From Desulforhabdus amnigena (lineage in GTDB: Bacteria; Desulfobacterota; Syntrophobacteria; Syntrophobacterales; Syntrophobacteraceae), in the NCBI RefSeq assembly GCF_027925305.1, contig NZ_BSDR01000001.1, positions 124,001 to 188,000 on the forward strand: 64,000 bases of DNA, given 5' to 3'. The notes beneath the pieces are model-generated. The model was not told the origin of the DNA and searched no databases. It saw only the letters and a list, made by a program, of their open reading frames with translations. A program made the translations under genes and the position numbers. Positions 34,908-43,800 of the stretch are shown piece by piece; position 1 is the first letter of the stretch, and each line of letters starts with the position of its first letter.

Positions 34908-35065
34908 CACCATGGAGGGCTTTTCCGATGACCCCGGCACACGGCGACTTGCGGCAGACAGCTTCACCAGGAATTGCGGATAAGACGTGTTCCTTGCACT
35001 TTCGGAATCGGCATTCTCCGGCTGCCGATCATCATTTCCACTCCTCGATTTCTTCCTGCAGCTCT

Positions 35066-35307
35066 CGATATCCGCTTGGCATGTGTGTGCATAAGCCGAA
35101 CCGCATAACCCAAGTAGATATTGGCACGTTCACGCCGGAGCTCTCTCACATAACCCAAGTAGATATTGGCATGTCGAACCCCAGGCAGAACCGGCCAAGC
35201 CCCGCAAATAGCCATTCCTTCGGCAACGGCCCTCGCACATGCCAAGCAGATATTGCCATGTGTGTTCCGCGCCTGGAGCGCACAAGCCAAGCAGTTATAG
35301 CCATGTG
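35066..35307. repeat. Array of ~25-bp palindromic repeats, period about 45 bp
   Basis: Five same-direction copies have their CCAAG core at 35110, 35155, 35195 (weak), 35242 and 35287. An inverted copy lies at 35066-35089. Consensus: about CACATRCCAAGYAGATATTGSCATGTG, itself an imperfect palindrome with CACATG ends. Steps are 45, 40, 47 and 45 bases. The gap 34908-35507 otherwise has no gene I can support. There are no cas genes and the repeats are degenerate, so this is not CRISPR. It may be a packaging (pac/cos), recombination or partition site. Confidence 0.6.
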
Positions 35308-35507
35308 CGGCCGACAGACAGCGAAGGAGAAATTACGGTCAATCGATATTTCCCGCTCCGCCCGGGAGGAAGAGACCCTCCGTCATGATCATTCATCATC
35401 GGCGGATGTGTTCTTCTGCGGGCACTGTCATTCACTGTCTTCGACACTGTCTCGGCCAACGAAAACAGGAGCAGCCGAGGCCGCTCCCATCGTCGGGTCC
35501 GGAAGGA

Positions 35508-36422
35508 TCAGAGGCGTTCGAGGGCTTCCTCGAGCTGACCGTCCACGAGGTGGGTATAGATCTGGGTGGTGGACACGTCGCGATGCCCCAAGGCCCGCTG
35601 CACCACGAGCAAGTCATTGGTCGCGCCGTAGAGGTGGGTGGCGAAGGTGTGCCGCAGCCCGTGCGGCGTCAGATCCTTTTCGATCCCGGCTTTCCGCAGC
35701 CAGTGAGCGAGCCGGTTGGCAATCTGCCGCTGGCAGAGTCTGCCGTCCCGGTTCGACAGGAACAGAGCTTCCATTTCGGGACGGCCATGTCGACGGCGCT
35801 CGGCCAGGTAACGGCGCAGCAATGTGCGGAGGTCGGTCTTGATGAACTTGACCTGCGGCACATTCCCCTTGGCCCGCACCCGCAGATGCTTGGCGTCGAG
35901 GTCAATGTCATCCATGTCGAGCGCGGCCAGCTCGCCAAGCCTGATCCCGGTGCCCAGCAGCACCTCGATCATGGCGCGGTCGCGCAGCGTGGAGAAATCG
36001 GTCCGTCCCTTGAGCTCTTTGAGGAGCCGTTTCTTTTCAGCGGCGGTCAGGAACACCGGCAGCTTTCTCGGCAGTCGCTGCATGCGGATGGACCGGGCCG
36101 GATTGTCATCGACCACTCCAACTTCGACGGCCCAGGCGAAAAAAGCCCGCACTGCCGCCTTCATCCGATGGAGCGACGCCGCCGAGCGTGGGCCTCGCTC
36201 ACTCTCGGTAACCGGCCCGGCGGAGAACACCTTGTCGAGAAGCCCGGCCGTGACCGCCCGGCAGACGATACCCGGGGCCAGCTCCCCGGCCACGCGGGCC
36301 ACCAGGGCGAGGTCCCGGCGGTATGCGGCTATGGTCGCTGGGGAGCGTCCTTCGGCCGACAGGCGGGCACAGAACGCCTCTGTCGCGCCCGTCAGATCGA
36401 GGTCAGCCGTTCGGTTGCTCAT
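35508..36422 (-). CDS. Tyrosine recombinase (XerC/D-like)
   Basis: A 304-aa recombinase with all catalytic residues: Arg161 in GIRLGEL, Lys185, His254 and Arg257 in HGLRH, His280 in LGH, and Tyr289 in IYTHL. A SAM-like core-binding domain occupies the N-terminal ~115 residues. The phage already has a serine integrase next to ssrA, so a second role is likely: dimer resolution, inversion or element-specific recombination. The nearby 45-bp-period array is a possible target. It overlaps the upstream core-binding-only gene by 20 bases. Confidence 0.93.
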   Translation of the reverse strand: MSNRTADLDLTGATEAFCARLSAEGRSPATIAAYRRDLALVARVAGELAPGIVCRAVTAGLLDKVFSAGPVTESERGPRSAASLHRMKAAVRAFFAWAVEVGVVDDNPARSIRMQRLPRKLPVFLTAAEKKRLLKELKGRTDFSTLRDRAMIEVLLGTGIRLGELAALDMDDIDLDAKHLRVRAKGNVPQVKFIKTDLRTLLRRYLAERRRHGRPEMEALFLSNRDGRLCQRQIANRLAHWLRKAGIEKDLTPHGLRHTFATHLYGATNDLLVVQRALGHRDVSTTQIYTHLVDGQLEEALERL

Positions 36423-36777
36423 CGCTGGACTCCTTTACCCGGCTGTGGCCCATGGGCGTGCTCTTGGGCAGAGGCAACTCCTCGATGCGCCCCGACTCCC
36501 TGGCCCAGACCATCATCATGCGGAACACCCGGACGGTCTTGGCGACGGTGCGTTCAGCCCGCTCCTTGCCGTCGGGGAGTTTGAGCAGCAGGTCGGACTT
36601 GTAGAACTTGCCGACCTGGGGAAGCCGGATCTCGGCGAGCTGGCGATCCGCTCCGAAGAAGGACTCAACCACGTCGAGGTCCTTCCGGTAGGTGTAGAGG
36701 GTCCGCTCTTTCTTTCCGGATTCCCGCAGGTGGCCGATGAAAGCCTCGGCGGCTTGATGCACGGTGCATTCGGTCAT
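36403..36777 (-). CDS. Stand-alone core-binding (SAM-like) recombinase domain protein
   Basis: A 124-aa protein resembling only the N-terminal DNA-binding half of a tyrosine recombinase (AAEAFIGHLRESGKKERTLYTYRKDLDVVESFF ... VRVFRMMMVWARESGRIEELPL). No catalytic domain follows. AAGGAG lies about eight bases before the start, and it overlaps the full recombinase gene by 20 bases. It may help the recombinase bind or control it. It does not look like a truncation scar, because the frame ends cleanly within the next gene's start. Confidence 0.8.
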   Translation of the reverse strand: MTECTVHQAAEAFIGHLRESGKKERTLYTYRKDLDVVESFFGADRQLAEIRLPQVGKFYKSDLLLKLPDGKERAERTVAKTVRVFRMMMVWARESGRIEELPLPKSTPMGHSRVKESSDEQPNG

Positions 36778-36810
36778 GTCGATGTCTCCTTTGTCAGTGG
36801 CCCGGTGTGT

Positions 36811-37005
36811 TCAGGACAGGAACTCGTCCAGCTCCCGCAGCAGTTCCTCGACGTGGCCGAGGGAGCCGACGCTCGCCCAGGTGATGTCCGTCTGCTTCGC
36901 GTCCGCTTCGAGCTTGCCGCGAATGCCCTCGATCAGCCGGGCGATGTTCTCCTGCTTTTCTCGGTATGCCTTGAGTGCCTGCTGGCGGTTTCTGTCGTAG
37001 GTCAT
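36811..37005 (-). CDS. Small coiled-coil phage protein
   Basis: A 64-aa helical protein (starts MTYDRNRQQALKAYREKQ, ends EELLRELDEFLS), first gene of the minus-strand recombinase operon. GGAGGC lies just before the ATG at 37005; a longer in-frame extension has no ribosome site. Function unknown. Confidence 0.65.
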   Translation of the reverse strand: MTYDRNRQQALKAYREKQENIARLIEGIRGKLEADAKQTDITWASVGSLGHVEELLRELDEFLS

Positions 37006-37145
37006 GGCCTGCCTCCGGTTCCGGTTTTCGTGGATGCGGGACCATCCCGCGCCACATCCAATGACGCTTCTATTTCGTTGGAAATCAAGTGTTTGCAGAG
37101 ATCTTTCTGCATGTGCCCAAAACCCACAAACCAAAGGAGATCAAC

Positions 37146-37418
37146 ATGTTGAAGAAGACCCTCGAATGGACCATCCCGCTGGTCCTGGCCGGGATCATGA
37201 CCGGCTGCGCCACCTACCGGCCTCCGGCCCAGATCCAGTCGGCGGTAGCCACCGTCAACCGCCACACGCCCGAGTACGTGACCGAGGCCAACAAGGCGCT
37301 GCGCGAGGTCGGCCACCCGGACGCCGAGCGCCTGACCGGTGTCGGCCTGCGCCTGCAGACCGCCGTGGACGCCCTTGACCAGTGGGCCAACGGCTCGAAC
37401 CAGGAGGCAGGTCAATGA
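37146..37418 (+). CDS. Small putative lipoprotein
   Basis: A 90-aa protein with an N-terminal signal (MLKKTLEWTIPLVLAGIMTGC); Cys21 after Met-Thr-Gly could be a lipid-attachment site. The rest is a soluble helical domain. AAAGGAG precedes the start. A lipoprotein next to packaging and lysis-type genes might be an outer spanin-like part, but it is long for that, so function is left open. It overlaps the next gene by ATGA. Confidence 0.65.
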   Translation: MLKKTLEWTIPLVLAGIMTGCATYRPPAQIQSAVATVNRHTPEYVTEANKALREVGHPDAERLTGVGLRLQTAVDALDQWANGSNQEAGQ

Positions 37419-37693
37419 AAGAGATCCTTCAGGAAAACAGCGATGCCGTCCGCCAGGCCGGTGAGGCCCTGGTTGAAATCGGCACCGAACTGGCGGCGGG
37501 ACGGATCGAGAACGCCCTCGGCCGTCTGGAAGCGGCCCAGCAGCAATACCGGGCCTGGGCGGAGTTGGACCAGGCCATCATCGACATTCAGGAGGCTGTC
37601 CATGACCGGAAGAACACCCTGGCCGTGCAGCAGATCCTGACGGAACTGGTGGGCACCATCCTCGGCAGCGCCTTGAGGACGGGAATGCACTGA
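37415..37693 (+). CDS. Small helical phage protein
   Basis: A 92-aa protein, nearly all helix (VRQAGEALVEIGTELAAGRIENALGRLEAAQQQYRAW), with a hydrophobic C-terminal segment. It shares ATGA with the lipoprotein gene and TGATG with the terminase gene, so the three are translationally coupled. No family recognised; a lysis accessory role is possible. Confidence 0.6.
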   Translation: MKEILQENSDAVRQAGEALVEIGTELAAGRIENALGRLEAAQQQYRAWAELDQAIIDIQEAVHDRKNTLAVQQILTELVGTILGSALRTGMH

Positions 37694-39216
37694 TGGCGGT
37701 AACCGACAAGGAGCGCAGACTCGCGGCGACCCTGAGCGATCCCGTGTTGTGGGGGCAAGCCTACCTCTACAACCGGGATGGCTCAGGCCGCGACTACTGG
37801 CCGCACCAGGTGGAGGACCTGCGCTGCCCGGCCAAGAACATCATCCACCTCGACGGCCGGGACGTGGGCAAGTCCATCGTGCTCTCGACCGACGCGCTCC
37901 ATTACGCCTTCACCACCCGAGGCGGTCAGGGCCTCATCGCCGCTCCGCACCAGGGACACCTCGACACCATCATCGAGGAGATCGAGTTCCAGCTCGACAC
38001 CAACCCGGATCTGATGAACAGCATCGCCCTGACCAAGTACGGCAAGCCCAAGATCCACCGCAAACCCTACTTCCGGCTGGAGTTCACCAACGGTTCGGTG
38101 CTCTATTTTCGCCCGGCCGGGGCTTATGGCGACGCCTTCCGGTCCCTGCATGTCGGCCGCGTCTGGGTCGATGAAGGAGCCTGGCTGACCGAACGGGCCT
38201 GGAAGGCGCTGCGCCAGTGCCTCAAAGCCGGAGGGACGCTACGCATCTACTCCACGCCCAACGGCCTGCGCGACACCACCTATTACCGGCTCACCTCGTC
38301 GGATCAGTTCCATGTGTTCCGCTGGCCGTCCTGGCTCAACCCTCTGTGGACCGAGGATCGCGAGGCCGAACTGCTGGAGTTCTACGGCGGCCGCGACAGC
38401 TCCGGCTGGCAGCACGAGGTGGCCGGTGAGCACGGCAAGCCCTCCTATGGGGCCTTCAATGTCGAACAGTTCAACCTCTGTCGGCAGGATCTGCTGGAGT
38501 ATCAGAAGATCGTCATCACCGATTCCGAGCTGCGCGATTGCGACACCGAGGAAGCGGCCCACGACCGGCTGGAGATGCTGCTCAACCTCACGCCCCGTAG
38601 CGGGCAGTTCTGGGTTGGCGGCGACCTGGGCTACACCAACGACCCCACCGAGATTGTCGTATTCCAGGAGATGGAGATCGGCGAGCGAACGCTGCTGAAA
38701 ATGATCCTGCGCGTTCATCTCGAACACGTTTCCTATCCGCACATCGCCCAGATCATCGCGCTGTTGGAGCGTTACTACACCCCGGCGGGCATCGGCGTGG
38801 ACAACGGCGGCAACGGCCTGGCCGTGGTCCAGGAGCTGCTCACCCTGGACAAGTACAAAGGGCTGGAGCTGGAAGGCAGGCTCAAGGGATACGACTTCGG
38901 CGGCATGACCCGGCTGGCGGTCCGCGACGGCAAGGAAGTCAAGAAGCGGACCAAGGAGCTGATGACCAGCCTCATCAACGGGGCGCTGCAGCGCAAGCAG
39001 CTCATTTTCCCCTCGGACGACCTTGAGGTGGAAGACCAGTTCACCACCCACACCTACACCCTGCGGGACGGCAAGATCATCTATTCCAAGGGCAACGACC
39101 ACATCATCGACGCGGTGCGCTGCGCCATGCTGATCCGGGAGGAAGGCAACCTCGACCCGGTCGGCGAAGAGGTGGTCTCGCTCAAGCCGGTGCTCACCAA
39201 TCCGATCTTCATCTGA
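37693..39216 (+). CDS. Phage terminase large subunit
   Basis: A 507-aa packaging motor. The ATPase part has a Walker A-like LDGRDVGKS near residue 53 and Walker B VGRVWVDEGAW near 155. The C-terminal nuclease has GGDLGYTNDPTE near 313, the central IGVDNGGNG, and HIIDAVRC near the end, giving the acidic metal ligands. A full-length, intact enzyme marks this as a DNA-packaging phage. It starts within the preceding stop codon. Confidence 0.93.
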   Translation: MAVTDKERRLAATLSDPVLWGQAYLYNRDGSGRDYWPHQVEDLRCPAKNIIHLDGRDVGKSIVLSTDALHYAFTTRGGQGLIAAPHQGHLDTIIEEIEFQLDTNPDLMNSIALTKYGKPKIHRKPYFRLEFTNGSVLYFRPAGAYGDAFRSLHVGRVWVDEGAWLTERAWKALRQCLKAGGTLRIYSTPNGLRDTTYYRLTSSDQFHVFRWPSWLNPLWTEDREAELLEFYGGRDSSGWQHEVAGEHGKPSYGAFNVEQFNLCRQDLLEYQKIVITDSELRDCDTEEAAHDRLEMLLNLTPRSGQFWVGGDLGYTNDPTEIVVFQEMEIGERTLLKMILRVHLEHVSYPHIAQIIALLERYYTPAGIGVDNGGNGLAVVQELLTLDKYKGLELEGRLKGYDFGGMTRLAVRDGKEVKKRTKELMTSLINGALQRKQLIFPSDDLEVEDQFTTHTYTLRDGKIIYSKGNDHIIDAVRCAMLIREEGNLDPVGEEVVSLKPVLTNPIFI

Positions 39217-39224
39217 TCGCATCC

Positions 39225-39257
39225 TCCGACGTTTTCCACCCCGCTCCGGTAAGTAAC
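39225..39257 (+). promoter_or_regulatory. Bipartite phage element, copy 4 (before portal)
   Basis: TCCGAC (39225-39230), 14 bases, TCCGGTAAGTAAC (39245-39257), between terL and the portal gene. Confidence 0.65.
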
Positions 39258-39330
39258 CGGCATCGAGCCGGGTTCGGCCCACACGGGCCGGATGTGCGGC
39301 TGTCATGGCCGAAACTACCGAGAGGATCAC

Positions 39331-40839
39331 GTGGAAAGCACCGCCCATCAGGACGAACAACCCGAAAGCCTGGACACCACCGGCTTTGTCATCGCGCCGA
39401 TGGCAGCAGCGGCCGCGCTCGACTCGGCCGCCTTTGCCAAGGTGAACGCCGCCGAAGCGATTCCGGCCACCTGGGAAGAACGCGCCCGCAAGGCCTGGGA
39501 ATACTATGTCGAGGAGCCGCTGGTGAAGAACTGCGTCAACTCCTGGCGCACCTTCGCCGTGGGCGACGAGATCAAGATCACCAGCGATGACGAGACCCTC
39601 AAGGAGCAGGCACTGGAGGCCGCCTGGCGGTTGAACATCACGCAATTCATCAAGGACATGGTTCTTCAGCTCCTGGTGAAAGGCGACGCCATCGGCTTCA
39701 AGCGCTTCACCAAGTCCGGCCAGGACATCGAGGAACTGGTCTGCGTCAACCCGGTTTCGGTCAAAGTCAAATACGCCCAGGGCGAGCTGATCGAGGCCCG
39801 GCAATTTCCCGAAGACACCCCCGGCGGCGGGGAATCCATCCCGCTACCCGTCGAACAGGTGGTCCACCTCAAATGGGACGCACCGGCCTTCTCGCCCCGG
39901 GGCAACTCCCTCGTGCTTCCAGCCTTTCAAGCCATCGAACTGCTGCGCGATTACCGCCGGGCCGAACAGGCCATCGCCAAGCGCTGGGCTACGCCCTTTC
40001 GCCTGCTCAAGGTGGGCGGCGCGTTCGGCCAGAAGATGGTGATGCCGGACCAGCGGATGCTCGAACAGGTCCGCGACATGGTCAACAAGATGGACATGAA
40101 AAGCGGCTTGGTGGTCCCGTTCTACGTCAATGTCGAAACTCACGGCACCGACGGCCAGGTCCTCAACGTCGAGGACAAGGTCAAGGAGGTGAAGGAAGAC
40201 ATCGTGGTGGCCCTGGGGCTGTCACGCTCGCTGGTGACCGGCGATGGCCCTAATTTCGCCACCGCCTCGGTGAGCATGCAGAAGATGATGGTCATGATCC
40301 GCGAGATCAAACAGGCCGCACGCAAGCTCCTCGACTGGGTGTTCGACGACTGGATGGAGCTGAACGGCCACGGCGACAAAAGCATCCAGTTCATCTTCAA
40401 CGACCTCGACCCCAGCGACGCGGTCGATTTCAAGAAGCTCCTCATCGAACTCTACGACCGCAAGCTCATCAGCCGCTCCAGCCTTCAGCTCAAGATGGAC
40501 CTGGACCCGGACATCGAGGCCGCCAACCGCGAGACCGAACGTAAGCAGATCGACCTGATGGACGAGAAGCAGGTGAAGCCGGTGGTGGATATGGTCGTCT
40601 CCGGCATTCTCAGCGTGCCTCGCGCCCGGAAGATGCTCGGCATTCCGGCCGAGGACGATGAACCCACGGCGGAGGCGGCTTTGGTCTGGTCGGGCGATCT
40701 GGAGTCCACCGGCGACGCGGCCGTGTGCGACGAGTGCAGCCACTTCATTGCTGACACCAACCACTGCCGGGTTCACAACAGCGAGCGCACCTTCGACGCC
40801 CCGGCCTGTCGTTTCATCGACCGCCGGGAGCCCCACTGA
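39331..40839 (+). CDS. Phage portal protein with Cys-rich tail
   Basis: About 502 aa forming the packaging vertex ring. Portal-type features: WEYYVEEPLVKNCVNSW near the start, the FIKDMVLQLLVKGDAIGFKRF region, the LLRDYRRAEQAIAKRWATPFRLLKVGG helix, and TGDGPNFATASVSMQKM. The last ~45 residues hold a C-x2-C, C, C pattern (CDECSHFI, HCRVH, ACRF) that looks like a small zinc knuckle, unusual for portals. The GTG at 39331 with AGAGGA upstream is preferred; an ATG at 39292 would add 13 unlikely residues. Confidence 0.85.
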   Translation: MESTAHQDEQPESLDTTGFVIAPMAAAAALDSAAFAKVNAAEAIPATWEERARKAWEYYVEEPLVKNCVNSWRTFAVGDEIKITSDDETLKEQALEAAWRLNITQFIKDMVLQLLVKGDAIGFKRFTKSGQDIEELVCVNPVSVKVKYAQGELIEARQFPEDTPGGGESIPLPVEQVVHLKWDAPAFSPRGNSLVLPAFQAIELLRDYRRAEQAIAKRWATPFRLLKVGGAFGQKMVMPDQRMLEQVRDMVNKMDMKSGLVVPFYVNVETHGTDGQVLNVEDKVKEVKEDIVVALGLSRSLVTGDGPNFATASVSMQKMMVMIREIKQAARKLLDWVFDDWMELNGHGDKSIQFIFNDLDPSDAVDFKKLLIELYDRKLISRSSLQLKMDLDPDIEAANRETERKQIDLMDEKQVKPVVDMVVSGILSVPRARKMLGIPAEDDEPTAEAALVWSGDLESTGDAAVCDECSHFIADTNHCRVHNSERTFDAPACRFIDRREPH

Positions 40840-43800
40840 TGCCGTCGGACCTCAAGCAGCGCATCCAGGCGGCCACCCTGAAAAGCCTGACGGCCCGCAA
40901 CCGCTACAACGACCAGGTCACGGCCCAACTCACCCAGGCCCTGAAACAGGCCGAAGACGAGGTCGCCCGCGCCATCCTCCAGTACCGCTCCCTAGGCTCC
41001 CTGCCGGACAACAAGCTCGCCGCTCTCAAGGGGCTGGAAAAGCTCCAGCTCGAACTCGACGACACCATGAAGCGGCTCAAGCGGGAGCAGACCCTGGTCT
41101 TTCGCAAGACGACCAAGGACTCCTTCAAGCTCGGTATCCAGCAGGGAATCGGAGAGCTCGCCGACGCGGCGCTGCCGTTCTACGCCGACCTGAAGCCCGA
41201 GGGCATCGACAAGCTGGCCACCAAGGTGTTCACCATCGTCGACACCAATGCCCTCGACTTCATGGCGCAGTACAACCTCACGCTCGCCGGTGACGTCCAC
41301 CGAGAACTCGCAGACGGCATCAAGCGCACCATCCTGAACGGCGTCGCCACGGGCAAGGGGGCCGACGACATCGTCAGGGACATGGGCAAGGTGATCGTCG
41401 ACAAGGACTCCTTTCGCCAGGCCGGAAGCCGGGTGTTCAGCAAGGCGCAGTACCGCATGGAGATGATCGCCCGCACCGAGGTCCTCCGCGCCCACAACAT
41501 GGGCAGGCTCAAGTTCCACGAGCGGGTCGGCATCCAGAAACTGGAATGGCTGGCCGTGGAGGACGAGCGCATGTGCCCGGTCTGCGGCGGCCTGGACGGC
41601 AAGACCTTTCCCATCGACAAGTTCCCTCAGCAACCCGCGCATCCGCACTGCCGCTGCACTAACATCGTGGCCTGGCCGATGACCGTCTGCGGCAGCGAGA
41701 TGGCCGCCCAGGCATCGCAGGGGGACGCCTGCATTCTCCCGCCCCATGTGCTGGAAGGCATGGCCGACGCCCAGGCCAAGGAGAACGCCAAGCTCAAGAG
41801 CGCCTTTGAAAACGGCGACATCGCCGACCTCGGTTCGCTGACGGTCAAACAGCTCCAGACCCTGGCGAAACAAAACGGCGTGGCCATTGCCCGGACCAAG
41901 GCCGATTTCATCAAGCTGCTCGATCTGGCCGAACCGGGGATCGATCACGGCGACCTGGCCGGAGCGGCGCTCAGCGCCAAGCTCAAGGAACACAAGATCG
42001 GCCTGCTGCGGACCAAGGAAGAACTGGTCGAGCTGCTCGGACAGAAGCAGGCGGAACTCAAGCAGGCCAAGCTGCTCGCCGTCCAGATGGCGAAGATCCC
42101 TCCCGCCGAGGGGCTGGAGGGCATGACCGCCCAGCAGCTCAAGGAGATGGCGAAGGAGAACGGCATCTCCCTCAACATGACCAAACAGGAGACCATCGAG
42201 CTGCTGGACAAGCTGGAACCCGGCGTGGATCACAGCGGCCTGATGGGCAAGGAACTATCGGCGGCCAAACAGAAGCACGGCATCGGCATCCTCAAGAACA
42301 AGCAGCAGCTCGTTGAGGCGCTGCAGAAGAAGGCCGGTGCCGACATGGCCCAGTCGGTCAAGAAAAAGACGGTCGACGAGGCCAAACAAAAGCTGATCCT
42401 GAAACAGAAAACGGCTCTCGAAGACGCCGCCAAGGCCGTGGTCGTTCCCGACACGCCGACCGGCTACAAGGATTTCCTCGACGCGATTGCCAAGGCGGAA
42501 CAGGCGGTTTCCGGCGGCACCGATCTGCCCCAGGAGCTGCTCGCGGCCCACAGCAAGGAAATCGCCCTCAAGAAACAGCTCTTCCAGGATCAGGTCGGAA
42601 AACTGAAATCGGCAGAGCTCAAGACGCTCGCCAAGGAGACCAAGGTCCAGTATTGGCAGTGGGCCAACAAAGACGAGCTGACCACGCTCTTCACCGAGAC
42701 CGACCCGGCGAAAATCAAGGCGGTTCAGGCCAGCATCGACACCAAGCACGCGGCCTGGGCCGAAAAGCATGGAGGCAAGAAGAAAACCGCTCCTGCCAAG
42801 CCCGCCACGCCGAAGAAAGAGCCGCCGAAACCAGCTCCACAGCCGAGCCCGGTCAAGCCGCCCGAGCCCAAGATCGTCAAGAAAGGCGCGGAGTTCGCCA
42901 CAGTCGATTCAGCGTGGCAGCAGAAAGGTCTGCCGTCAAAATTCAAGAAAACCGGCAAGGCCGCTGTCGGCGGCGCACACGAAAAGGAGTTCTGGACCGA
43001 CGAAAACGGCGACAAATGGCTGTTCAAGCCCATTGGCCGCAAGGATGATGAGTTCATCGCCTTCGGAGAGGAAGCCGCCTACAAGATTGGCCGCCTGATC
43101 GACCCCCATTCCATCGAGGTGCGCACCATCCAATTGAACGGCCGCACCGGCTCCATCCAGAAATGGCGTACCGATCTGCGGGACGACTTCGATTTTCGCA
43201 ACATCCTGCCACAGGATCTGACCACCATCGAACTGGAGCAGATCCAGCGCGAGCATGTGGTCGACTGGCTGATCGCCAACCACGACGGACATTCCAAGCA
43301 GTTCATCCGCGCCCGGGACGGTCGCGTCTACGGCATCGACAAAGGCCAGGCATTCAAGTTTCTGGGGCAGGACAAGCTCTCGCTCGACTATCACCCCAAC
43401 GGTGTCTGCGGCGAGGAAGAGCCGTTTTACAACAAGGTCTTCCGGGCGGCCAAGGAAGGGAAGGTACGGGTCGATCCGAACGCGACCTTTCGCTACATCC
43501 AGGAAGTCGAAAAGATCGCCGACGAGGATTACCTCGATCTGTTGCGACCCTACGCCGAGGGACGGTTCGCCAAGGACCCGGCCGGGCTGCGGCATTTCTA
43601 CGACCTTGCCCTGGAGCGGAAACACAATCTCCGGCGGGACTTCGAGGGCTATTACGCCGATGTGCTGGGGGATCGGGGCTTCCGCTTCGACAAGCTGAGT
43701 GCCGCCACCGGCAAGAAAAAGCTGCTCTCCGCCGCCGAAGAGACCCTGGTCGAGGAGGCCCGCAAACTCGGCTGGCAAGGCAAGACATTGCCCTTCGACA

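Noticed and set aside
35066-35307. CRISPR array
   Set aside because: Repeats are degenerate, one is inverted, inter-repeat gaps are only about 20 bases, and no cas gene is present.
34898-35842. A 314-codon open frame over the repeat array
   Set aside because: Low-complexity product with no family look, no ribosome site, and it reads into the well-supported tyrosine recombinase on the other strand.
39292-39330. Upstream ATG extension of the portal gene
   Set aside because: Adds Cys/His-rich residues not expected in portals and lacks a ribosome site; the GTG at 39331 has AGAGGA before it.
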